From JBBSEX01 sp038239345 (lineage in GTDB: Bacteria; Acidobacteriota; Terriglobia; Bryobacterales; Bryobacteraceae), in assembly GCA_038239345.1 (NCBI GenBank), contig JBBSEX010000001.1:1-64000 (forward strand): a stretch of DNA of 64,000 nucleotides. Reading direction: 5' to 3'. The translations under genes were made by a program, and so were the position numbers. The stretch's first letter is position 1. Each line of letters begins with the position of its first letter. This document shows, in pieces, positions 52,052-60,761 of this stretch. Under the pieces are notes generated by a model. That model saw nothing but the letters and a program-made list of their open reading frames with translations, searched no databases and had not been told where the DNA came from.

Positions 52052-53911
52052 TCAGTCAACCTTTTCCATCGCCGGCAGCGCCGCGGCCGCAATCTGAGCG
52101 ATATCCAGCAGCCTTGGTGGATTGGGTGAAATGTTTGCCAGAGCATCGCGAAACATCGTATTGCAGAACGGGCACGCGGCGGCAACGGTGGTGGCTCCTG
52201 TCTCCGCCAGTTGCTTGGCTCGAGTAACGCTAACCCGCTCGCCGTGTTCTTCACCAAGGAAAGCGAGGCCTCCACCAGCGCCGCAGCAGAAGGATCGTTC
52301 TCGTGAGCGTTCCGCTTCCACCAAGGTACCGGCGAGTGCCGCGATCTCACGCGGTTCATCATACACACCGCGATAACGACCGAGATAACAGGGATCATGG
52401 AAGACAACTTTTTCGTCCGAGCTGGCGGCGGCGGGCAGCTTATCCTTGTGCCGGGCCATGAATTCGCTGTGATGTTCGATCGGAGGCGCTTGGCCATACT
52501 CCGCCCAATCTGTGGAAATTGTGCGCACGCAATGCGGACAGATGGAAACGATCTTGTTCACTTTCTCTTTCTCTAATGTCTGCAAATTTGTTTCGGCCAA
52601 TTGACTGAAGACCAGATCGTTGCCCAGGCGCCGCGCCGGGTCGCCAGTGCAGCGTTCTTTTTTCAACACGCCGAATGTCGTACCGGTATGAGCCATTACT
52701 TTCGCGAAAGCAGCGACGATGTCGCGACCCTGCGGATCGTAGGCGCCCATGCAACCCAGCCACAAGCAATATTCCTGCGTTCCGTCGTAAATAGGGTATT
52801 GCTGTTTCTGAATATATTTGTCGCGCTCACTAGCTGAGAAGCCCAGAGCGTTTCCATTACGCTCCAGGTTGAGGAACAGTTTGGTGCCGTAATCGTCTTC
52901 CCACTTGCCGGTATTCACCGCGCCGCGCCGCAGTCCGATAATCATCGGCAGATGCTCAACACCTACCGGGCATTGATATTCACAGGCGCCGCAAGTGGTG
53001 CATTGGAATGCCGCCTCTTGGGAAATAAATTCCCCCAGAAGCGGTTGTTCGCTCATTGCCCCGTTCTGATTCAGATAGCTGCGGAAGCCCAGCGCGATCT
53101 CTTTCGGATTTAGAATTTTCCCCGTATTGTTTGCCGGGCAGTGTTCCGTGCAGCGTCCGCATTCCACGCAGGAGTAAGCCTGCAGGCTGAGCAGTTGGCT
53201 GATATCCTTGCCGGTATCGAGTCCGAAATCTTCATCGCCGACCAGCGGCGGAATCTGGCTGAATGATCCGCGCGAAAGAAAAACAGTAATCGGGCTTAGG
53301 ACCAGGTGGAGATGTTTTGTGTGGGGAATCAGCGGAAGGAAGATGAGCAAGCACAACGTATGCGTCCACCAGATCGCCTTCCCTTCCAGGCCGTCTTCCC
53401 AGCGAAACGCCGCCAGATAGGTCGCCATCAGCATGAAGATCAGGAAGGCGATAAAGCCCGACTCATAGGAGATTTTCGCGCCCAGCGTCTTTGGCCGGAT
53501 AACGAAGCGGCGGAACGCGAGTCCGGCGATAGAGATTGCCACGGCTACCGCGAACAACGCCGCGAGAAAGAAATAAAACCGGCCAAAGATGCCGTCGCGG
53601 GAGATAAACGGTACGTGCAGCGCCATGGCGAAATGGTTTAGGGTGACTAGCGAGAACGCGCAAAACCCCCAGAATACAAAGGCATGCGCGATGCCCGGCA
53701 GGGGACGTTCCTTGATTACTTTGGCCTGCAGCATCACCTCCCATACAAAATCCCAAACCCGCTTGCCCACCGGCTGAATCGTGAAGTCGGGATCTTTTTT
53801 GGAGTGGATGATCCGCGTCCAGACCTTGCCGAAGCGCATCCAGAACAAGTATCCGGATGTGGCGGTCAACACAAGAAAAAGTATGATTTCAGGAAGCGTA
53901 AAGGTGAGCAT
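52052..53911 (-). CDS. membrane Fe-S oxidoreductase (heterodisulfide reductase/EMO-like)
   Basis: The 619-residue protein has an N-terminal membrane part with about five helices (LPEIILFLVLTATSGYLFW, IAHAFVFWGFCAFSLVTL, FFLAALFAVAVAISIAGLAF, ESGFIAFLIFMLMATYLAAF) and His residues suited to heme b. Next come two 4Fe-4S motifs (CVECGRCTEHCP and CTTCGACEYQCP) and two CCG-type domains (HDPCYLGRYRG, CCGAGGG, CPFCNTMF). This arrangement occurs in ETF:menaquinone oxidoreductases and in HdrD-like quinone reductases. It should transfer electrons between a soluble carrier and the membrane quinone pool. Downstream on the same strand is the PQQ dehydrogenase gene, 10 bases away. Confidence 0.8.
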   Translation of the reverse strand: MLTFTLPEIILFLVLTATSGYLFWMRFGKVWTRIIHSKKDPDFTIQPVGKRVWDFVWEVMLQAKVIKERPLPGIAHAFVFWGFCAFSLVTLNHFAMALHVPFISRDGIFGRFYFFLAALFAVAVAISIAGLAFRRFVIRPKTLGAKISYESGFIAFLIFMLMATYLAAFRWEDGLEGKAIWWTHTLCLLIFLPLIPHTKHLHLVLSPITVFLSRGSFSQIPPLVGDEDFGLDTGKDISQLLSLQAYSCVECGRCTEHCPANNTGKILNPKEIALGFRSYLNQNGAMSEQPLLGEFISQEAAFQCTTCGACEYQCPVGVEHLPMIIGLRRGAVNTGKWEDDYGTKLFLNLERNGNALGFSASERDKYIQKQQYPIYDGTQEYCLWLGCMGAYDPQGRDIVAAFAKVMAHTGTTFGVLKKERCTGDPARRLGNDLVFSQLAETNLQTLEKEKVNKIVSICPHCVRTISTDWAEYGQAPPIEHHSEFMARHKDKLPAAASSDEKVVFHDPCYLGRYRGVYDEPREIAALAGTLVEAERSRERSFCCGAGGGLAFLGEEHGERVSVTRAKQLAETGATTVAAACPFCNTMFRDALANISPNPPRLLDIAQIAAAALPAMEKVD

Positions 53912-54002
53912 AGAAGCAGATTCCTTCTGACTGTAACAAATATGCAGGGTTGCCTGGCCTGCCGATGTCCACCTAAGATAGATGATTGACAGGAGCGATA
54001 AA

Positions 54003-54944
54003 TTGCGTTTTTTGATCTCCGGCGCGGCCGGTTTTATAGGGTCGCACTTTTGTGACTATCTGCTCGATCGAGGCCATAGTGTCGTAGGGCTCGACAATCT
54101 GATTACCGGCTCAATGCGGAATCTGGCGCATCTGGAAGGGCAGCGGAACTTCGAGTTTATCGAATGCGACGTGACAAAGGAGATCGCCGTCTCCGGATCA
54201 TTCGACGGAGTCCTGCATCTGGCCTCGTTGGCGAGTCCCAAGGACTACCTCGAGCATCCTATTGAGACGCTGGAATCCGGTTCGACGGGAACCCAAAAAA
54301 TGCTCGACGTGGCCCGCCGGGAAGGTGCGCGCTTTCTTTTGACGTCGACGTCGGAGTGCTACGGCGATCCGCTGGAGCATCCGCAGAAAGAGTCCTACTG
54401 GGGCAACGTGAATCCCGTGGGCATGCGCTCCTGCTACGACGAAAGTAAGCGCTATGCTGAGGCTTTGACCATGGCCTATCACCGGACTTATGGAGTGCAA
54501 ACCACCATCGCCCGAATCTTCAATACTTATGGTCCGCGCATGGCACTGCACGATGGACGCGTCGTGCCGGCGTTTCTCGATCAGGCTTTGCGTGGCGAGG
54601 CGTTGACGATTTTTGGAGACGGATCGCAAACGCGAAGCTTCTGTTATGTTAGCGACCTGGTGGAGGGACTATATCGTTTATGGGCGTCTGATGAGCGCTA
54701 CCCGGTCAACCTCGGCAATCCAGTTGAGCTCACGATTTTGCAATTCGCCGAAACCACCCAGCGCCTGATGGGATCCAAATCTCTATTGCGATTTTGCCCG
54801 CTCCCGGAAGATGACCCGAAGCGGCGAAAGCCGGATATTACGAAGGCCCGCGAGCTTCTGGGTTGGGAGCCGGCAGTCCAGTTGAATGAGGGTTTGCGGG
54901 AAACCATCGCCTATTTCCAAAATCTGGTACAGGTAACGATTTAG
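54003..54944 (+). CDS. UDP-glucuronate decarboxylase-like NAD-dependent epimerase
   Basis: This 313-residue extended SDR enzyme opens RFLISGAAGFIGSHF, an NAD-binding GxxGxxG motif, with VVGLDNLITGSMRNL after it. The Ser-Tyr-Lys triad is in TSTSECYGDP and YDESKRYAEAL, followed by GDGSQTRSFCYVSDLVEG. SPKDYLEHPIETLE and the rest resemble UDP-glucuronate decarboxylase (UXS), which makes UDP-xylose. A 4,6-dehydratase or epimerase is possible. The start is placed at TTG 54003 because AGGAG lies seven bases upstream and the fold begins there; ATG 53982 has no such site. It opens a cassette with glycosyltransferase genes. Confidence 0.83.
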   Translation: MRFLISGAAGFIGSHFCDYLLDRGHSVVGLDNLITGSMRNLAHLEGQRNFEFIECDVTKEIAVSGSFDGVLHLASLASPKDYLEHPIETLESGSTGTQKMLDVARREGARFLLTSTSECYGDPLEHPQKESYWGNVNPVGMRSCYDESKRYAEALTMAYHRTYGVQTTIARIFNTYGPRMALHDGRVVPAFLDQALRGEALTIFGDGSQTRSFCYVSDLVEGLYRLWASDERYPVNLGNPVELTILQFAETTQRLMGSKSLLRFCPLPEDDPKRRKPDITKARELLGWEPAVQLNEGLRETIAYFQNLVQVTI

Positions 54945-54949
54945 CGGGA

Positions 54950-56542
54950 ATGCCCGCCGATTCCAATCAACTTGAGATTGCTCGCGCGCTGGAGATTTTA
55001 AGCCAGATCGATCGCTCGTCTGCTTTTTTTGCGAACACCGCCCAGTTGCTCGATTCTCAACTCGTGGTGAACGCCCCTCCGATTCTTGAAGCCACGCCGC
55101 CCGGTCCACCCAAGAAGTTGACCATCGGAATGGCGACCTACGACGATTATGACGGGGTCTATTTTTCCGTTCAAGCGATCCGGCTTTATCATCCAGAGAT
55201 AACGGATTCTACCGACATTCTGGTTCTCGATAATCATCCTGAAGGTCCTTGCGCGCCGGCGTTAAAGAAGCTGGAGAAGTCAGTGAAAGGGTATCGCTAC
55301 ATCCCGGCCGACGACGTTCACGGTACGGCGGTCCGCGATAGAATTTTTCGCGAGGCGAATTCTGAATTTGTGCTCTGCATGGATTCTCATGTCCTCTTCG
55401 CTCCGGGCGCGCTGCAAGCGTTACTCAACTATTTTTCCACGCATCCGGGCACGCGAGACCTCTTGCAAGGGCCGCTGATGGCAGACAATCTGGGAACGGC
55501 AGCTACTCATTTCGACCCGCTTTGGTCGGCGGGTATGTGGGGAAAATGGACTCTGGATTCCCGGGGGCTAGACCCAACAGCCGATGCCTTCGAGATCCCT
55601 ATGCAAGGGCTTGGCGTGTTTGCCTGCAGGCGCGATTGCTGGCCCGGATTCAATCCCCGGCTGCGTGGTTTCGGAGGGGAGGAAGGGTATATCCACGAGA
55701 AGTTTCGCCAAGCAAGCGCGACTACGTTGTGTCTGCCCTTCTTGCGCTGGATGCATCGCTTTGAACGCCCGTACGGGGCTCGCTACGCGCCCACATGGGA
55801 GGACCGTATCCGCAATTATTGGCTGATCTTCGACGAACTGGGTTGGGATCCCGCGCCGCTACGGAAACACTTCGAAGAATTCACAGGGGAAGAAACTACC
55901 CGGAAATTGGTTGCCTCCGCTGAGCGCGAACTCGCCAGCCCATTTCATTTCTTCGAAGCCATCTACTGTATTAATCTCGATCGCCAAGTGGATCGCTGGA
56001 CTGAAGTAATGCGTCAGTTTCAGAAAGTAGGAATCGCCGATCGGGTGGGGCGCTTTTTCGCCGTCGAGACGCCATCCAATCATCACATCGGCTGCGCACT
56101 GTCCCATCGAAGGATCATCGAACGCGCGCGTAAGCAAGGTTTGCGCACGGTTCTGATCTTCGAAGACGATGTCATGTTTTCGGCCGATGCCGTGGAAGTG
56201 CTGGGGCGGAATCTGCGGGAATTGGAAGGCCGTTCGTGGTCCACTTTATACTTTGGCGGCCATGCCTGGGGCCGGCAATTCGAAAAGGCGGCGGGATGCC
56301 AGCATCTGGAAGTGCCCCACGGCATGACATGCAATCATGCCATCGGTTATCACTATTCCATTTACGATCGAATCCTGTCCGATATACCGGCCGGCGCGGC
56401 CGAGGTAGCGCTATGGTTGAAGACCCACGCTGGAATCGATCAGTACTATGCGAGCGACCTTGATGGATTTCATCTGGTGACGAGTCCAGTGATTGCGACG
56501 CAGCGCAGCATCCTGGACTCCGAGACGCGCGAATTTGGCTGA
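54950..56542 (+). CDS. GT2-GT25 bifunctional glycosyltransferase
   Basis: The 530-residue protein fuses two glycosyltransferase domains. The N-terminal 320 residues form a GT2-like GT-A fold (KLTIGMATYDDYDGVYFSVQ, DILVLDNHP, the metal-binding-type LCMDSHVLF near residue 143, GFGGEEGYIHEKF). From about residue 340 a GT25 family domain begins, CINLDRQVDRWTEVMRQFQK, with the acidic IFEDDVMF near residue 404 and GCALSHRRI. GT25 members are often galactosyl- or glucosyltransferases of surface glycans. Two active sites in one chain could add successive sugars. It starts five bases after the epimerase stop. Confidence 0.75.
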   Translation: MPADSNQLEIARALEILSQIDRSSAFFANTAQLLDSQLVVNAPPILEATPPGPPKKLTIGMATYDDYDGVYFSVQAIRLYHPEITDSTDILVLDNHPEGPCAPALKKLEKSVKGYRYIPADDVHGTAVRDRIFREANSEFVLCMDSHVLFAPGALQALLNYFSTHPGTRDLLQGPLMADNLGTAATHFDPLWSAGMWGKWTLDSRGLDPTADAFEIPMQGLGVFACRRDCWPGFNPRLRGFGGEEGYIHEKFRQASATTLCLPFLRWMHRFERPYGARYAPTWEDRIRNYWLIFDELGWDPAPLRKHFEEFTGEETTRKLVASAERELASPFHFFEAIYCINLDRQVDRWTEVMRQFQKVGIADRVGRFFAVETPSNHHIGCALSHRRIIERARKQGLRTVLIFEDDVMFSADAVEVLGRNLRELEGRSWSTLYFGGHAWGRQFEKAAGCQHLEVPHGMTCNHAIGYHYSIYDRILSDIPAGAAEVALWLKTHAGIDQYYASDLDGFHLVTSPVIATQRSILDSETREFG

Positions 56543-56643
56543 AACATTTACTACCCTCTTTGTTGTGGTACCATTTGAAACTCACACGCAAAAATCAACC
56601 TGCCCGCTTCCGGCATGGAAACGCGTCTGAAGGAGAGCACAAC

Positions 56644-57105
56644 ATGGATTCACACGAGATTTACACGCAAACCGGATTCGGGTGCCTGGATATCGAGAAG
56701 CTGGCAGACGGGTCTACCGCAATCTTTGACCAACGATCGAAGAGTGTTCACTCTTTGAACGCCAGCGCGGCCGCTGTCTGGGAAGCTTGCGCGAAAGGCG
56801 CAACCATGTCGCAGTTGCTTGCCGCGTTGACCGCCCATTATGGTTCGCCCGTTAGCACGGAAACGGCACTGCATGCTCTTGCCCAATTGGAAGCGGCGAG
56901 TCTGATCGAGTCCGATGCGCGCACTGCGGCTCCTGTCTCTGGATTAGACCGGCGCTCAATATTGAAGAGCATCGGAACCGCCGGAGCCGTGGCGATTCCT
57001 GTTGTGCTTACGCTGACCGGCGCTGAACAGCGAGCCTATGCCCAAGCCGCCGGTTCTGGCGTCACGACGACGCCTGCTCCCACTACCACCCCCATCAGCG
57101 ATTAG
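56644..57105 (+). CDS. PqqD-like protein with Tat-like C-terminal anchor
   Basis: From the ATG at 56644, with GGAG about eight bases upstream, the protein has 153 residues. The first 90 form a PqqD-like domain: GFGCLDIEKLADGSTAIFDQ, SVHSLNASAAAVWEACAKGA, LLAALTAHYGSPV, LAQLEAASLIES. PqqD domains bind and present peptide substrates to modifying enzymes. Uniquely, an RR pair at 103-104 (LDRRSILKSIG) precedes a hydrophobic stretch (AVAIPVVLTLTGAEQRAYAQ), then a Thr/Pro-rich tail. The segment resembles an internal twin-arginine signal or a membrane anchor. HPr-kinase-like and nucleotidyltransferase genes follow, as in HPr-rel-A type cassettes. Confidence 0.7.
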   Translation: MDSHEIYTQTGFGCLDIEKLADGSTAIFDQRSKSVHSLNASAAAVWEACAKGATMSQLLAALTAHYGSPVSTETALHALAQLEAASLIESDARTAAPVSGLDRRSILKSIGTAGAVAIPVVLTLTGAEQRAYAQAAGSGVTTTPAPTTTPISD

Positions 57106-57134
57106 CCGAGCGTTCCCCCGCGCCACCGGTCAAC

Positions 57135-57914
57135 ATGATTCACACGCAGTTCTCTGTGAATGTCGCTGGCTGGACGATCCACGTCTCGGGGGACTGCGCG
57201 GATACGGTCGCCCAGATCAATCGTTATCTTCTCCCTTGGCTGCCGCGTTCCCAAGCAGCCCGGGGAGACTTAGAATTCGTCCTCAGCCGAACTTCCTCCT
57301 CTGGTTTTAAACTTCAGCTGAATGATGCGGTCGTCGCCGAAAACGAGTCCATGCCATATCTGTTCACGCTCCTCCAGCGCTCAGTGGACGATGCTCTGGT
57401 TGCGTCCATGGCCGATCGGGCCGCCATCCATGCAAGTGTTGCCGTATATCAAGAGAAAGCGATTCTCATGCCTGGGATAAGCGGTTCTGGCAAAACTACT
57501 CTAGTGCGGGAGCTTATGCGGCGTGGCGCGGAATATGCGTCGGATGAGTTCGCTATCTTGGACGCCAGTGGCGATGTTCATCCCTACCCCCGCGCGCTGA
57601 TGGTTCGAGATAATCACGCGCGACAGCATCCAGTGCTTGCCAGTACGCTGGGGCCAGTTAGGAAAACGCCCGCGCCCGTCACTCTGATTTTATTCCTTCG
57701 CTATGAGCCCGGCGGTATTTTTCAGGTTGAGCCCGTAAGCGCTAGCGAGTCATTGCTGCGAATGCTTCAGAACACGCCCCAGGTTTTGTCCGAACGTCCC
57801 GGAATCGTATCATGCTTAAAGGCAGCCTTGACTGGAGCAAATTCATTAGCGGGGGTTCGCGGCGATGCTACTGAGGCAGCCGCCCAGGTGCTACGGATGG
57901 CCGCCACATTGTGA
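57135..57914 (+). CDS. HPr-kinase-related P-loop protein
   Basis: The 259-residue protein has a Walker A loop GISGSGKTT at 114-121 and an acidic pair at 137-138 (YASDEFAIL), and resembles the C-terminal kinase lobe of HprK. The N-terminal 100 residues are a small beta-rich domain with no known function. It lacks the PTS context and the HPr substrate, so it belongs to the HPr-rel-A group, in which a kinase-like protein, a PqqD-like protein and a nucleotidyltransferase occur together near exopolysaccharide genes. Its TGA stop overlaps the GTG start of the next gene (GTGA). Confidence 0.75.
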   Translation: MIHTQFSVNVAGWTIHVSGDCADTVAQINRYLLPWLPRSQAARGDLEFVLSRTSSSGFKLQLNDAVVAENESMPYLFTLLQRSVDDALVASMADRAAIHASVAVYQEKAILMPGISGSGKTTLVRELMRRGAEYASDEFAILDASGDVHPYPRALMVRDNHARQHPVLASTLGPVRKTPAPVTLILFLRYEPGGIFQVEPVSASESLLRMLQNTPQVLSERPGIVSCLKAALTGANSLAGVRGDATEAAAQVLRMAATL

Positions 57915-59029
57915 GACCCGCGGGATGCTGGCCCACCGCGTCTCAAGAACAATTACTCCGCGCCTGTTTCATGCCCGAGCCCCGATCCGCATTCGATAGT
58001 TGGCGGGCGCTGGTAGGCTCCGCCACGCTAGACGGGGCGTCTCTACGATTACTACCCCTTCTTTACGTCCGCTTTCGCGATGATCCACCGGAACCCGTTT
58101 TGCACGAACTTGCCACCCACGTTTATCTGGCGAATTGGAACCAGAACAAGAGCAGATACGCCCTGACCGCCGAAATCGTCGCCAGCCTCGGCAAACAGGG
58201 GATCGATTGCCTTCTGTTAAAAGGGATGGCGATCACATCGCGTTATTATCGCGACAGTGGATTGCGCGCCATGGGTGATGTCGATTTTCTGGTCCATCAG
58301 GCCGACGTGGAACCAGCCATGATCACGCTGCGATCTTCCGGCTGGATTGCCGAAGATGGTCTGGACATTGCCGGACTCACCCGCCGCAATCGCGTTCGAC
58401 ACGCCTGTCAGTTCACGCGCGGAGAAGACGAAAGTTGCGATCTGCATTGGAATCCTGTCGTACGTTGTTTCTCCCCCGTAGTTCGCGATCTTTTTTGGCG
58501 CGACGCGGAAGCCATTGATCTCGCCGGCCGGCCAGCCCTGATACCCTGCGCCACGGATCAACTATTTCACGCTTGCGCCCACGGGCTGCAGTGGAGTTGG
58601 GAACCGCAGATTCGTTGGATTGCCGATGCGCTCACAATCCTGCAATCAAAAATTGAAATCGATTGGGATCGATTGCGCTGGCTGGCAAGGTCGGCCAACA
58701 TGAACGTTCGGATTGAGCAGGCGCTTGAATATCTGCGCCGCGTGTTTGACGCTCCCGTTCCCGCCGCTGTAATTGCATCATATGTTCAGCAGCATGTTCC
58801 CGCATGGGAAGAGCAGGAGTATGAGGTGCTGCAGAAGGTCTGCCCGCTAGGGCCTTTGGATAGCGCGCGATGGCACGCCGCCCTTTTTTGGCGCATCCGC
58901 CGCCATGACCCCCAATGGTCAAAACAGAATCTGCTGAGCGGATTTCTAGATTATCTCGCCGTCTTTCTGAACCTGAAGAATCGCCGCGAACTATCGCATG
59001 AGTTGTGGAAACAGTGGCGGGCGCGTTGA
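57911..59029 (+). CDS. nucleotidyltransferase family protein (NTP_transf_5-like)
   Basis: The 372-residue protein belongs to the large uncharacterised nucleotidyltransferase group. It has LLLKGMAIT at 101-109, followed by YYRDSGLRAMGDVDFLVHQ with Asp123 and Asp125 as the paired metal ligands, and later the conserved CDLHWNPV and LFHACAHGLQWSWEPQIRWI. It may transfer a nucleotide or sugar-1-phosphate moiety to protein or glycan. It starts at GTG overlapping the HPr-kinase-like gene by four bases, so the two should be cotranslated. It is the last gene of the cassette and is convergent with the Nudix gene, abutting it with no gap. Confidence 0.75.
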   Translation: MRPAGCWPTASQEQLLRACFMPEPRSAFDSWRALVGSATLDGASLRLLPLLYVRFRDDPPEPVLHELATHVYLANWNQNKSRYALTAEIVASLGKQGIDCLLLKGMAITSRYYRDSGLRAMGDVDFLVHQADVEPAMITLRSSGWIAEDGLDIAGLTRRNRVRHACQFTRGEDESCDLHWNPVVRCFSPVVRDLFWRDAEAIDLAGRPALIPCATDQLFHACAHGLQWSWEPQIRWIADALTILQSKIEIDWDRLRWLARSANMNVRIEQALEYLRRVFDAPVPAAVIASYVQQHVPAWEEQEYEVLQKVCPLGPLDSARWHAALFWRIRRHDPQWSKQNLLSGFLDYLAVFLNLKNRRELSHELWKQWRAR

Positions 59030-59581
59030 CTAGTGGGCGCTGATTGGCATCGCCCGCCCGACGCAGCGCCGGATGTTGATCGGCAGATCGTAAACGCTAA
59101 ACTCATCGAGACGGCACCAAAGCACTTGGCGCGATTCGGCGGAACATTGTAACTTCTCTGAGGCGGCATGCAACGTCCAGATCAAATCGTGGTGCAGGTG
59201 ATACGGCTCGCGCTTGCTGGGCGGAATGCCGTGAACGTCAACACCGATAAGGGTGCGGTCGGAGGCGCGCAGCTCCACTCCGGTCTCTTCCACTACTTCG
59301 CGCGCGGCAGTATCCCAGATCTCTCTATCGGCGAGTTCAACATGTCCACCGGGCAGCAGCCAGCGATTGAGACGCCGATGATGAACCAGCAGGATTTTGG
59401 ATTCGCTGGGATGTAACACCAAACCGGTACAGGTAATGTGACCGGGCGCATATTGAATGCGCGAGAAAGGCGTCGGCGAGTAAGTCAACAAACCGAGAAT
59501 CAGCGTCCGGCTTTTCTGAGCTGCTTCGTCGCTGGGGTCGTGAAACGTTTCCACTAGACGGGCCACCGCGGGTGCATCCAT
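59030..59581 (-). CDS. Nudix hydrolase
   Basis: The protein has 183 residues from the ATG at 59581; a longer frame from 59650 would overlap the divergent yceH gene. The Nudix box is GGHVELADREIWDTAAREVV plus EETGVEL. It is one residue longer than the canonical spacing and has Asp where the first conserved Glu of the box is expected, but REVVEETG is intact, so metal binding and hydrolysis are likely. It also has HLHHDLIWTLHA after the box. It hydrolyses a nucleoside diphosphate derivative of unknown identity. Confidence 0.82.
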   Translation of the reverse strand: MDAPAVARLVETFHDPSDEAAQKSRTLILGLLTYSPTPFSRIQYAPGHITCTGLVLHPSESKILLVHHRRLNRWLLPGGHVELADREIWDTAAREVVEETGVELRASDRTLIGVDVHGIPPSKREPYHLHHDLIWTLHAASEKLQCSAESRQVLWCRLDEFSVYDLPINIRRCVGRAMPISAH

Positions 59582-59604
59582 AAGTTCGATGGTATCTTGA
59601 TTCC

Positions 59605-60240
59605 GTGGCGTTTGATCTTCATCCAATCGAGGTTCGCGTGCTCGGCGCACTGCTGGAGAAAGATATTACAACTCCCGAGTATTATCCGATGACGGTGAAT
59701 GCTCTGGTTAACGCCTGCAACCAAAAAACGAATCGCGATCCCGTCGTGAATTACGATGACGAGACCATTGAGCGGGCGCTGGAATCGCTGCGAGACAAAC
59801 ACCTATCGACGCGTATCAGTGGAGCCGGCCATCGCGTGGAAAAATTTGGCCATCGTATTTCGGACACGTTAAACCTGGGACGCCGCGAATTGGCTGTTAT
59901 GTGCGTGCTGATGCTGCGCGGTCCGCAGACCCCGGGCGAGTTGCGCGGAAGAACAGAGCGAATGCATAACTTCGTCGACCCGGAAGAGGTCGAATCGGTG
60001 CTGCAGAATTTAATGGAATTAGCACCCGATCCATTAGTGATGCGGATGCCGCGCCAGGCTGGGACGAAGGAGGCGCGATATGCTCACCTGTTGTCGGGCG
60101 AAGTCTCGACGGCCGATGAACCGGCCCCCGCGCCAAGGGCCGAGCGCACAAGCGGACTGGATGCCGAGGTATCGTCGCTACGAGCGGAAATACAAGACCT
60201 ACGCGAGCAATTCGCGCAATTCCGCAAACAATTCGAGTAG
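59605..60240 (+). CDS. YceH family protein (DUF480)
   Basis: The 211-residue protein matches YceH/DUF480: LHPIEVRVLGALLEKDITTP, YYPMTVNALVNACNQKTNRD, HRISDTLNLGRRELAVMCVL and LRGPQTPGELRGRTERMHNF. Tandem winged-helix domains form most of it, followed by a C-terminal coiled coil (EVSSLRAEIQDLREQFAQFR) after a Pro/Ala-rich linker. The function in bacteria is not established. The start is GTG. The gene is divergent from the Nudix gene by 23 bases. Confidence 0.92.
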   Translation: MAFDLHPIEVRVLGALLEKDITTPEYYPMTVNALVNACNQKTNRDPVVNYDDETIERALESLRDKHLSTRISGAGHRVEKFGHRISDTLNLGRRELAVMCVLMLRGPQTPGELRGRTERMHNFVDPEEVESVLQNLMELAPDPLVMRMPRQAGTKEARYAHLLSGEVSTADEPAPAPRAERTSGLDAEVSSLRAEIQDLREQFAQFRKQFE

Positions 60241-60251
60241 CTGAATCGCGT

Positions 60252-60761
60252 ATGAGTCTTCGCGAAGACCGTCTTATCGAACCGTGGATGCGCGGCCCCA
60301 TCCCGGGTGTGAGTCCGCTGCTCTCCGGCGTCTTATATTCGTTCCAGCAAACGCTTGAGGATCTGGAGAAGTTCACCGCTCATCTGACGGACCGGCAAAT
60401 CTGGGATCGACCCCACGGCCTTGCATCCCTCGGATTTCAGATGCGGCACATCACTGGCAGCGTGGACCGCCTATCGACATACCTTATGGAACAGTCGCTC
60501 ACTGAGGCGCAGTTTCTGGAATTGCGGAGCGAGGCGCGACCTGGCCCGGGCCGCGAGGAGCTGATGGCGCGGATGCGAGAAACCTTCAGCCGCGCCGGGG
60601 AACTGATCGGCTCTCTTGATGTGGCAACGCTCAGCGATGCCCGGACAATCGGGCGCAAGCGCTTACCGGCGACGGTTGCGGGCCTGCTAGTTCACATCGC
60701 CGAGCACACCCAGCGTCATCTGGGCCAAGCCATTATCACCGCAAAATTGCTAGCGCCTTAA
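60252..60761 (+). CDS. DinB family metal-binding protein
   Basis: The 169-residue four-helix protein has the DinB/YfiT arrangement: a first helix (LYSFQQTLEDLEKFTAHL), FQMRHITGSVDRLSTY with one His ligand, and the C-terminal HIAEHTQRHLGQAI with two more, giving the three-His metal site. Relatives act as thiol-dependent S-transferases or have unknown roles. It starts 11 bases after yceH. Its stop overlaps the 3' end of the convergent cytochrome gene by four bases. Confidence 0.85.
   Translation: MSLREDRLIEPWMRGPIPGVSPLLSGVLYSFQQTLEDLEKFTAHLTDRQIWDRPHGLASLGFQMRHITGSVDRLSTYLMEQSLTEAQFLELRSEARPGPGREELMARMRETFSRAGELIGSLDVATLSDARTIGRKRLPATVAGLLVHIAEHTQRHLGQAIITAKLLAP

Noticed and set aside
52042..52497. 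Upstream extension of the PQQ dehydrogenase frame
   Set aside because: It lies inside the Fe-S oxidoreductase gene, is not protein-like, and a signal peptide with a ribosome site begins at 52041.
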